A stretch of DNA of 37,916 nt from Pyxidicoccus xibeiensis (GTDB lineage Bacteria; Myxococcota; Myxococcia; Myxococcales; Myxococcaceae). A model generated the notes under the pieces. That model ran no database searches and was not told where the DNA came from. It worked only from the letters and a program-made list of their open reading frames with translations. Of this stretch, positions 15,908-22,708 are shown one piece after another. The translations under genes and the position numbers were made by a program. How positions within the stretch are numbered: position 1 is the first letter of the stretch; every line of letters starts with the position of its first letter. The DNA is taken from contig NZ_JAJVKV010000032.1 in assembly GCF_024198175.1 (NCBI RefSeq), positions 1 through 37,916 of the forward strand. The letters run 5' to 3'.

Positions 15908-16825
15908 TCAAGCCCTCCCCTCTTTGAGCAGGTCCAGGTAGACCTCTTCCAGCGGCCGCTGGGCGGGCACCGCGCTGTGCACCCGCGCGCCCGCGCCCAC
16001 CAGGCACGCCAGCACGTCCGGCGCGTGGCCCTCGTCCGCGAGCATGACGCGCAGCCGCTCGCCCTCCGCGAGCACGTTGGGCGCGAAGGGCAGCGAGGCC
16101 AGCGCGGGGCGGAAGCGCTCCGCCTCGCCCTCCACGCGGACCTCCAGGGCCTGCCCCGCCCGCCGCAGCTCGCGCACCGGGCCCAGGGCCAGCAGCGTGC
16201 GCTTCACCACGCCCACGCGCTCGCACAGGCGCTCCACCTCCGACAGGTTGTGCGAGCACAGGACGATGGTGCGCCCCTCGGAGGCCAGCTCCGCCACCGC
16301 GTCGCGCACGGTGCGCGCGGACTCCGGGTCCAACCCGCTGGTGGGCTCGTCCAGGAAGATGACCTGCGGGTCGTGCACCAGCGTGCGGACGATGGCCAGC
16401 TTCTGGCGCATGCCCTTGGAGAAGCCACCCACCGGCTCCTCCTCGCGCCCGCCCAGCCCGAAGCGCTTGAGGTAGTCGAGCGTCCGCGGCCACGCGCGCG
16501 CCTCGTCCAGCTCATGCAGCTTCATGAAGAAGCGCAGGTTCTCCCGCGCGGTGAGCCTGTCGTAGAGGCCGGGCTGCTCGGTGAGCAGGCCCACCACCTT
16601 GCGCAGCGGCTCGCCGTCGCGGTCCACGCGGTGGCCCCAGACGGTGGCCTCGCCCTCGGTGGGGCGCAGCAGGCCGGTGAGCATCCGCACCGTCGTCGTC
16701 TTGCCGGCGCCGTTGGGGCCCAGCAGTCCGAAGACCTCGCCGGGCCGCACGTGGAAGGACAGGCCCTCGACGGCCGTGCGGTCCCCGAAGCGCTTGCCGA
16801 GGCCCTGGACGTGGATGCCACTCAA
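15908..16825 (-). CDS. ABC transporter ATP-binding protein
   Basis: 305 aa. Nucleotide-binding motifs in order: Walker A GPNGAGKTT (about 35-43), Q-loop LTEQPGLYDRLT, signature GFSKGMRQKLAIVRTL (a variant of LSGGQ typical of exporters), Walker B VIFLDEPTSGLDP, and switch His in LCSHNLSEVERL. A C-terminal extension of about 85 residues matches the DrrA/NatA type. Translation starts at TTG (16823-16825), which overlaps the stop of the glycosyltransferase gene as TTGA; no in-frame ATG is available before the first conserved strand (GIHVQGLGKRFG). Works with the permease at 15102-15902. Confidence 0.9.
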   Translation of the reverse strand: MSGIHVQGLGKRFGDRTAVEGLSFHVRPGEVFGLLGPNGAGKTTTVRMLTGLLRPTEGEATVWGHRVDRDGEPLRKVVGLLTEQPGLYDRLTARENLRFFMKLHELDEARAWPRTLDYLKRFGLGGREEEPVGGFSKGMRQKLAIVRTLVHDPQVIFLDEPTSGLDPESARTVRDAVAELASEGRTIVLCSHNLSEVERLCERVGVVKRTLLALGPVRELRRAGQALEVRVEGEAERFRPALASLPFAPNVLAEGERLRVMLADEGHAPDVLACLVGAGARVHSAVPAQRPLEEVYLDLLKEGRA

Positions 16826-19122
16826 TCGACTGTCACCAGGACGAACTTGTTGTTGATGTCGCGGTCCACGGGGGTGACGACCTTGTCCGAGCCCACCGTG
16901 GTGCGCAGCAGGTTGAGGCGGCTGTGCTCCACCAGCACCCACTCGCGGCCGGGCCGCATGGCCAGGCTGCGCATGCGCGTGTTGGCGTCGCTGCTGCGGT
17001 ACTGCTCCACCGTGTTGCGCGAGTAGAGCGTCTCGCCGCGCCAGTTCATCATGTACGCGACGATGGGCTCGTCCGCCTTGCGCTGCGCGTAGTACCGCCA
17101 GAACAGGTCGCGCTGCGTCCAGTGGTGGGACAGGTCCACCCAGTGGCTCCAGTTGAACCAGAGGGCCACGCCCGCCGCCAGCGCCCAGAAGGTGCCGAAC
17201 AGCATCACCCGCGCGCGCAGCAGCGAGGCCACCACCGCCATGGCGCCGGCCACCGCGAAGGTGAAGCCCAGGGTGCTCTTGATGTTGACGGGCTCCGCCA
17301 GCGCCCTGAGCAGCGAGTCCTCCGCCACCGGCGCGCGGAAGCCGCGCACCGCGAGCGCGATGCCCGCCACGCCCAGCACCGCCGCCATGGCCAGCAGCGA
17401 CGTGCGCCCCGCGGTGCCCGGACGCCGGACCTGCCAGCCGAGGAAGCCGGCCACGGCCGCCAGCGCCACACCCACCAGCCCCTTGGTGGACACCTGGGCC
17501 TGCGAGGCCACCGACACCAGCGTCGCCACGCCCGCGAACAGGAGGCCCAGCGCCACCGCGCGCCCGCCCGGCGTGGCCTTGTCCTTCGCGCGCGGCGAGA
17601 AGGCGTCGAAGGAGAGGTAGATGCCGAAGGCCAGCAGCACCAGCGTCACCAGGTCGCCCGTCCACAGCGGGCGCGAGGCGAAGAAGGCGATGGGCTTGGT
17701 CACCAGGTCGTGCGGGTAGGCCCGGTCGTAGTTGTAGACGAACAGGTCGGTGAAGTGCTTCGGGTTCTCCGACAGGTCCTTGCCCACGAGGATGAAGAGG
17801 ACGAGACCGAAGATGAGGCTCACCGCGTGGGCGGAGATGCCCTCCTCCCACAGCCGGTCCACGAAGAGGGCCAGCAGGATGGCCAGGCCCGGCAGCACCG
17901 GGAAGATGTAGTGGTGGAACTTCGTGGCGCTGGAGGCCAGCAGCCAGAAGGAGAAGGCCACCCACAGCACGGCGATGACGGCCAGGTGGTCCGCCTTCTT
18001 CTCCGAGCGCAGCTTGAGCCGCGCGACGACGGCGAAGGCGCCGGGCAGCAGGGCCACCCAGGGGAAGATGGCGTAGCCACCCTGCTCGATGAAGTAGATG
18101 AACGTGCCACCCGGCGTGGTGGTGTGCACGCCCGCGGTGAGGCGGTTGAGGTGGTCGTGGACGAAGAAGCGGTACCAGAAGAGCTTGCCCTCGTCGTCCA
18201 CGCTCTCGAAGAGCGACAGGGTGACGTACCAGGGCGCGGCCACCGCGAGGAAGACGAGGATGCCCGTGCCCAGGTGCATCCGGAACATCTGCCCCCAGAG
18301 CACCGGCATCGGCTGGCGGCCCTCGCGCACGTCCTTGCGGAAGGCGCGGCGCGTCAGCCACTTGAGGTGGGCCCCCAGGCTGGCGCCATCCCAGGGGATG
18401 ACGGCCAGCGCCGCGTAGAGCACCAGGATGACGGCGGGCAGGCCCACGCCCAGCAGGCCCTTGGCCAGCGTGCCCAGGCCGGCGAAGAAGTAGAAGCCGT
18501 ACCACCACGCGGAGCGGTGCTTCGTCGTCTCATCCAACTGGCCGATGAGCGCGCACGCCATGGCGCAGATGAACGTGGTGACGAAGGGCGTGTCCGTCAC
18601 CGTCTGCCGGGTGAGCAGGAAGTACAGCGGCATGGTGGCCAGGATGAAGCCGGTGGCCAGGCCCGCGCGCCGGTTCACCACCCGCGACACGGCCAGCGAC
18701 AGCAGCGCCACCGCGGCGATGCTCAGCAGGGCGAAGGGCACGCGCATGCCCCACTCGGTGAACAGGCCCAGCGCGCCGTCGGTGCGCACGGTGCCCACCA
18801 CCTGCATGCCCAGCGCCTGCATCCACATGGTCAGCGGCGGCTTGGAGAAGAACCACGCGCCTTCCCAGAAGGGGTACACGTAGTCGCGGCGCTCGATCAT
18901 CATCCGAGCCACCTCGCCGTAGTGCGTCTCCCAGCAGTCCCACAGCCCCACCGCCCCCAGGTAGGGCAGGAAGAGCAGGGCCGCGAAGCCGGCCGTGGAG
19001 AGCACGACGCGGGTGCTGGACGGCAGCGCCAGCCAGCGCTGGGCCCACTTCGTCGAGAAGGTCTCCTTGCCGAGAACGGCCTCGGAGAAGGTCTGCGCCT
19101 GCTGTTCGCCTTCGCTCGCCAC
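16822..19122 (-). CDS. Membrane glycosyltransferase, PMT/ArnT-like (GT39/GT83 type)
   Basis: 766 aa with about a dozen or more membrane helices. The first periplasmic loop carries acidic and aromatic residues (GLWDCWETHYGEVARMM) at the position of the catalytic acidic residue of ArnT and protein O-mannosyltransferases, followed by WEGAWFFSKPPLTMWMQA, the characteristic KPP-type segment of the family. Such enzymes move a sugar from a polyprenyl-phosphate donor onto lipid A, protein or another envelope acceptor. The C-terminal 120 residues form a soluble domain (VDLSHHWTQRDLFWRYYAQ). Start is GTG at 19120-19122 with AAGGAG 9 bases upstream. The frame continues upstream without support. The stop is fused with the TTG of the ABC ATPase gene, so all three genes are one unit. 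Donor and acceptor are unknown. Confidence 0.85.
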   Translation of the reverse strand: MASEGEQQAQTFSEAVLGKETFSTKWAQRWLALPSSTRVVLSTAGFAALLFLPYLGAVGLWDCWETHYGEVARMMIERRDYVYPFWEGAWFFSKPPLTMWMQALGMQVVGTVRTDGALGLFTEWGMRVPFALLSIAAVALLSLAVSRVVNRRAGLATGFILATMPLYFLLTRQTVTDTPFVTTFICAMACALIGQLDETTKHRSAWWYGFYFFAGLGTLAKGLLGVGLPAVILVLYAALAVIPWDGASLGAHLKWLTRRAFRKDVREGRQPMPVLWGQMFRMHLGTGILVFLAVAAPWYVTLSLFESVDDEGKLFWYRFFVHDHLNRLTAGVHTTTPGGTFIYFIEQGGYAIFPWVALLPGAFAVVARLKLRSEKKADHLAVIAVLWVAFSFWLLASSATKFHHYIFPVLPGLAILLALFVDRLWEEGISAHAVSLIFGLVLFILVGKDLSENPKHFTDLFVYNYDRAYPHDLVTKPIAFFASRPLWTGDLVTLVLLAFGIYLSFDAFSPRAKDKATPGGRAVALGLLFAGVATLVSVASQAQVSTKGLVGVALAAVAGFLGWQVRRPGTAGRTSLLAMAAVLGVAGIALAVRGFRAPVAEDSLLRALAEPVNIKSTLGFTFAVAGAMAVVASLLRARVMLFGTFWALAAGVALWFNWSHWVDLSHHWTQRDLFWRYYAQRKADEPIVAYMMNWRGETLYSRNTVEQYRSSDANTRMRSLAMRPGREWVLVEHSRLNLLRTTVGSDKVVTPVDRDINNKFVLVTVD

Positions 19123-19156
19123 GGGCTGAAGCTCCTTGAGTCGTTTCGGGCGGATG

Positions 19157-19177
19157 GCCCGCGTACCTCGCGCGGGC
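19157..19177 (-). promoter_or_regulatory. Hairpin at the very start of the glycosyltransferase leader
   Basis: GCCCGCG and CGCGGGC (19157-19163 and 19171-19177) form a perfect 7-bp stem around a 7-base loop. If the promoter at 19184-19212 is used, this stem would sit at the extreme 5-prime end of the mRNA, where such stems often protect against decay. Seen in sequence; role inferred. Confidence 0.4.
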
Positions 19178-19183
19178 CGCGGC

Positions 19184-19212
19184 CTTATATCCCCGCGGGC
19201 CCCGTCGGTCGA
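19184..19212 (-). promoter_or_regulatory. Predicted sigma-70-type promoter of the glycosyltransferase-ABC operon
   Basis: On the minus strand TCGACC (-35, 4 of 6 matches to TTGACA) and TATAAG (-10, 5 of 6) are separated by 17 bp. Transcription would start near 19177, about 55 bases before the GTG start. The -35 element touches the dyad at 19211-19227. Confidence 0.5.
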
Positions 19213-19227
19213 CCGGTGCCACCGGTC
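19211..19227. promoter_or_regulatory. Operator-like dyad upstream of the glycosyltransferase promoter
   Basis: GACCGGT-GCC-ACCGGTC is a perfect 7-bp inverted repeat with a 3-bp centre, overlapping the edge of the predicted -35 box. The size and position suit a dimeric regulator. No regulator gene is adjacent, so the binding protein is unknown. Confidence 0.45.
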
Positions 19228-19256
19228 ACCGCCGTGTGTGCCGGCCTGCGCGCATT

Positions 19257-19272
19257 GTGCAGGAGCCTGCAC
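19257..19272. promoter_or_regulatory. Second operator-like dyad in the divergent region
   Basis: GTGCAGG-AG-CCTGCAC is a perfect 7-bp inverted repeat with a 2-bp centre, about 120 bp before the ATG at 19394. It differs in sequence from the dyad at 19211-19227, so a different protein, or a small RNA hairpin on the plus strand, is possible. Confidence 0.4.
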
Positions 19273-19393
19273 GGAGTGGGGAGCCCAACCCCGCGAAAGC
19301 CCGCCCTGCGGCCGGGGGCACGGGCCTTGTAACGGCTGGCCCCGCCGGCCCTTCCCGACCTTCTCTCCCGGGCCGCGCCGTCGAGGAGACATC

Positions 19394-20665
19394 ATGCCGG
19401 TTCCCGCAGTGGCCCTGGGGTGCGCCCTCCTGCTCGCGCAGGCCGAAGGCGACGCGCCCCTGGAGGCCCGGATGAAGGACGTCCTGTCCCAGGTGGAGCT
19501 CGGGCTCGCCAGCCCGCCCGTCATCCAGCCGCCCGCCTCGCCGCTGCCCATCCAGGAGTGGACCCGGGGCACGGTGTGCCTGACGCTGCCGCCGACGAAG
19601 GCGGTGCCCTCCGGGAGGTGGCGGGCACAGTGCGACGACGCCACGCGCCGGTGCCTGGTGGCGCCCATGTACGAGCTGGACGCGGAAGGACAGGAGACGC
19701 CACGTCCGCTGGAGCGGGTGACGGCCTGTACCGATGAGTCCTACGTCGACGACTCACCGCGCCTCAAGACGTACCGGCTGGAGCCCGCCGTGGCCGACGC
19801 TCCGCCCGGCTGGTACCGCGACGAGCGCGGGCGGGTGATGCAGTTCAACTTCGACCTGCACCGGCGCATCTGGCTGGGCGGCGCCTGGGCGCCGCTCGTG
19901 CGCGACGGCGAGGTGGAGGGCCGCATGCGCGCGGACTTCGGCATCGCCCACGAGGTCTCCGCCGACGAAGGCAAGCGCCTGCATCGGCTCCGCTTCCTGG
20001 AGACGGAGCTGTACCTGGGCGAGCCGTCCTTCGACGCCACGGCGCTGCGCTACGACTTCAGCGTGGAGCGCGACGAGCCGCTCTTCCGGGTGACGACCTT
20101 CTTCGGCGAGCCGAGGCGGCATGACATCCACATCAACCTGGGCGTGTGGCTGGAGGTGTTGCACGCGGAGGAGCTGGAGCGCGGCGCCACGGAGGCGGGC
20201 TTCCTCACCTTTGGCGCCGTCCACGCCACGCTGGACCTGTGGCACTCGAGGGACCTGGTGTCCTACGTGCGCGTGCGCGCCGGCCCGTCCGTGGAGCGCG
20301 ACTACAAGAATGGCTTCAGCACACTGGTGCCGGGCGCGGCGCTGGAGGGCGACCTGACGCTGGACCGCGACGGCTTCCACCACCTGCGCCTGGGCGTGGA
20401 GGCGGAGAAGGTGCTGCTGGCCCCGTCGGTGGAGGGCCGCCCGCCGCGGCCGGAGCGGCTGCGCGCGTACGCGGGCTACGAGCTCATCCTCCTGGCCATC
20501 AACGACCAGCCCCTGAGTCTGGTGGTGGACGGGCGCGGCGCGTGGCGCAGCGACCTGGCAGACGTCCCCGCGCGCTGGGAGTGGTCCGGCTCCGCGGGCC
20601 TGCGCTTCTCCCTGTGGGCCCCGGCGCGCCGCTCGGCGCCCATGGGCGCGGCCGCGAGGGAGTAG
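19394..20665 (+). CDS. Exported beta-rich protein of unknown function
   Basis: 423 aa; I do not recognise the family. The first 17 or so residues (MPVPAVALGCALLLAQA) look like a short, uncharged signal peptide. Residues about 55-120 contain four cysteines (TVCLTL, AQCDD, RRCLV, TACTD) that could form two disulfides. From about 160 on, the sequence alternates polar and hydrophobic residues in many short strands, ending with WEWSGSAGLRFSLWAP, which resembles an outer-membrane beta-barrel. GAGGAG stands 6 bases before the ATG. The next gene starts 4 bp after the stop and has a similar strand pattern, so the two probably form an operon and may be structurally related. Outer-membrane location is an inference. 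Confidence 0.7.
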   Translation: MPVPAVALGCALLLAQAEGDAPLEARMKDVLSQVELGLASPPVIQPPASPLPIQEWTRGTVCLTLPPTKAVPSGRWRAQCDDATRRCLVAPMYELDAEGQETPRPLERVTACTDESYVDDSPRLKTYRLEPAVADAPPGWYRDERGRVMQFNFDLHRRIWLGGAWAPLVRDGEVEGRMRADFGIAHEVSADEGKRLHRLRFLETELYLGEPSFDATALRYDFSVERDEPLFRVTTFFGEPRRHDIHINLGVWLEVLHAEELERGATEAGFLTFGAVHATLDLWHSRDLVSYVRVRAGPSVERDYKNGFSTLVPGAALEGDLTLDRDGFHHLRLGVEAEKVLLAPSVEGRPPRPERLRAYAGYELILLAINDQPLSLVVDGRGAWRSDLADVPARWEWSGSAGLRFSLWAPARRSAPMGAAARE

Positions 20666-20669
20666 GCGC

Positions 20670-21539
20670 GTGCTCGCGCTCGGACTGGCGTTGCTGCTCT
20701 CCTCCACGGCCGTGGCGGCGGACACCTCGGAGTGCATCCGGCTGGACTCGCACGGCGAGCCCTTCCCCGTCTGCTTCGACCCGGGAGACGGGCTGCTGCT
20801 GGCCACGGGCCTCCGCGTGCGCGACGGCGAGGGCGCGCAGTCGGTGCGGGCGGGCATCCTCATCCGCACGGGGCGCACCAGCCGCAGCAAGGGCACGCCC
20901 TGGTTCAACAGCCACCGCCTGCTGGGCGTGGAGGCCTGGGGCGGCCCCCAGCGCGGGCTGGCCTTCACGGCGTACGACGGCCTGCTGCGCCGGCACCTGG
21001 AGGAGGGCTTCATCCTGGTGCCCACCGCGCGGCCGCTGCGCATCCCCTTCCCCTTCGACGTGACGCTGGCCCTGCGCGCGGGCCACCTGGAGCGGCGCGT
21101 CTGGGAGGGCCCGGGCTGGACGCTGGAGACGGGGCGCGTGGGGTTGCTGGTGGACCCGCTCCGCTCGGAGACGGGGCGGGTGTGGCTGGCCGTGGGCCCG
21201 GTGGCGAGCCACACGCTGCGGCGCTCGCGCGAGGAGGCCGGGCACATGCTGTCACCCTTCACCTCCCTGCTGCTCGACACGGGCGTGGAGTCCTCGGACG
21301 GGCTGTGGGCGCTGCGCGCGTCGGGGCTCGCGGGGTGGAGCCTGGGCTTCGAGGGCGGGACGCACTTCCGGGCCCGCGCGGAGGTGGGCGCCGAGCGCGT
21401 GCTGCTGGCGGTGGCCGAGCAGCCGGTGGTGCTCCAGCTCTCGGGCACGTACGTGCACGCGGATGCGGGGCTCGCGCGGCGCAGCGAGTGGACGGCGAGC
21501 GCCGGGCTCGCGGTGCGCGCCTTCAGCGCGCGGTGGTGA
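20670..21539 (+). CDS. Exported beta-rich protein of unknown function, partner of the upstream gene
   Basis: 289 aa from GTG at 20670, with GGGAG 7 bases upstream. A signal peptide is clear (MLALGLALLLSSTAVAADT, cleavage after AVAA). Two cysteines follow early (SECIRLD and FPVCFD). The rest is a run of amphipathic strands, and the protein ends SAGLAVRAFSARW, a terminal aromatic residue as in many outer-membrane barrels. The last 40 residues resemble the end of the upstream protein in pattern (arginine, then W-x-SAGL-strand). No family name can be given. The spacing of 4 bp to the upstream gene indicates one transcript. A small GC hairpin follows 14 bp after the stop. Confidence 0.68.
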   Translation: MLALGLALLLSSTAVAADTSECIRLDSHGEPFPVCFDPGDGLLLATGLRVRDGEGAQSVRAGILIRTGRTSRSKGTPWFNSHRLLGVEAWGGPQRGLAFTAYDGLLRRHLEEGFILVPTARPLRIPFPFDVTLALRAGHLERRVWEGPGWTLETGRVGLLVDPLRSETGRVWLAVGPVASHTLRRSREEAGHMLSPFTSLLLDTGVESSDGLWALRASGLAGWSLGFEGGTHFRARAEVGAERVLLAVAEQPVVLQLSGTYVHADAGLARRSEWTASAGLAVRAFSARW

Positions 21540-21552
21540 AGGCGGCCCGCGT

Positions 21553-21570
21553 CCGGAGGCGACGCTCCGG
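21553..21570 (+). terminator. Weak hairpin after the exported-protein pair
   Basis: CCGGAG and CTCCGG (21553-21558 and 21565-21570) form a perfect 6-bp stem with a 6-base loop, starting 14 bp after the stop. There is no T-tract, so it may terminate poorly or simply stabilise the mRNA end. The RNA ligase gene begins 82 bp further on the same strand. Confidence 0.4.
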
Positions 21571-21651
21571 GGGCACTGGAGCGCTTGTCAGACGGGGTGT
21601 CATGCTCCGTCTCCAGGAGGCCCGGCACGCCGCCAGCCGGAAGGAGGGCAC

Positions 21652-22662
21652 ATGGAGAGGAAGCTCGTTTCGATTCAGCGCATCGACCACCTGGAGCCCA
21701 TCGCCGGAGCGGACAACATCGTGAAGGCCCGCGTCATGGGCTGGGACGTCGTGGTGAAGAAGGGGGAGTTCTCCCCGGGCGACGCGTGTGTCTTCTTCGA
21801 AATCGACAGCCTCCTGCCGGACGGCGCGCCGTGGGCGGAGTTCATGAGACCCCGGGGCTTCCGGGTGAAGACCGCGCGCCTCAGGGGCGTGCTGTCCCAG
21901 GGGCTCGCGCTCCCCACGTCCATCCTCCCTGGCGCGGCGCCGGTGACGGCGCAGCTGGGGATGGACGTGAGAGACCTGCTCGGCGTCGTGAAGTTCGAGC
22001 CAGCGCTGCCCGACGGGCGTGACGTGCTGGGGCCCTTCCCGGGCCAGGTGCCGAAGACGGACGAGATTCGCCTCCAGTCGGCGCTGGGCGTCCTGGACGA
22101 GCTGCGGGGCGAGGACCTCTTCGTGACGACGAAGCTGGACGGGACGTCGGCGACCTTCTTCCGGCCGCTCGAGGGCGAGCTGATGGCGTGCTCGCGCAAC
22201 TGGGCGCTCCGCAAGGGGGACAACGCGGTGTGGCGCATGGCCACGAAGTACGGGCTCGACACCGTGCTGCCGCCGGGGTTCGCCATCCAGGGGGAGCTGT
22301 GCGGCCCCGGCATCCAGAAGAACCGCCTGGGCCTCACGGAGCCGGACCTGTTCGTCTTCAGCGTCCACGACACGCGCACCGGCCGCTTCCTGGGCCACGC
22401 GGAGCTCGTCACCTTCTGCGCGGAGCACGGGCTGCGCACCGTGCCGGTGGAGCAGGTCGTCACCGGTGAGGCGGCGCAGGCGTTCGACCACGGCCTGGAG
22501 CACTACCTGAAGCTCGCCCAGGGCTTCTACCCGGGCACGAAGAACCGCAAGGAGGGCATCGTGGTGAGACCGCTCGTCGAGCGGCCCTCCCCCACGCTGG
22601 GCGGCAGCAGGCTGTCGTTCAAGGTCATCAACAACGACTTCCTGCTCAAGGACGAGGACTGA
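21652..22662 (+). CDS. RNA ligase, Rnl5 (DraRnl) type
   Basis: 336 aa, near the length of Deinococcus radiodurans RNA ligase. An N-terminal OB-like domain (about 1-120: MERKLVSIQRIDHLEPIAGAD, WDVVVKKGEFSPGD, RLRGVLSQGLALP) precedes a nucleotidyltransferase domain. Ligase motif I is TKLDGTSATFF with the predicted adenylated Lys161; motif III is LFVFSVHD; motif IV is KEGIVVRPL; motif V is LSFKVINNDFLLK. Such ligases seal 3-prime-OH/5-prime-phosphate breaks in RNA using ATP, preferring nicked duplexes. The start is certain from AAGGAGG just upstream and from the conserved MERKL opening. It stands alone: 112 bp after the previous gene, convergent with the rhomboid gene, with no kinase/phosphatase or toxin partner. 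Cellular role is unknown. Confidence 0.9.
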   Translation: MERKLVSIQRIDHLEPIAGADNIVKARVMGWDVVVKKGEFSPGDACVFFEIDSLLPDGAPWAEFMRPRGFRVKTARLRGVLSQGLALPTSILPGAAPVTAQLGMDVRDLLGVVKFEPALPDGRDVLGPFPGQVPKTDEIRLQSALGVLDELRGEDLFVTTKLDGTSATFFRPLEGELMACSRNWALRKGDNAVWRMATKYGLDTVLPPGFAIQGELCGPGIQKNRLGLTEPDLFVFSVHDTRTGRFLGHAELVTFCAEHGLRTVPVEQVVTGEAAQAFDHGLEHYLKLAQGFYPGTKNRKEGIVVRPLVERPSPTLGGSRLSFKVINNDFLLKDED

Positions 22663-22670
22663 GGCCACCG

Positions 22671-22703
22671 GGCCGGGCGCTCCACCGTGAGGAGTGCCCG
22701 GCC
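22671..22703. terminator. Strong bidirectional hairpin between convergent genes
   Basis: GGCCGGGC-G-CTCC (22671-22683) pairs with GGAG-T-GCCCGGCC (22691-22703), a 13-position stem with a single G-U pair and a 7-base loop. It lies exactly between the RNA ligase stop and the rhomboid stop. No T-tract is seen on either side. Confidence 0.65.
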
Positions 22704-22708
22704 TGCCC

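Noticed and set aside
16924..19332. 802-codon plus-strand frame opposite the glycosyltransferase
   Set aside because: Antisense to a clear membrane glycosyltransferase; His/Arg/Gln-rich and without hydrophobic or domain structure.
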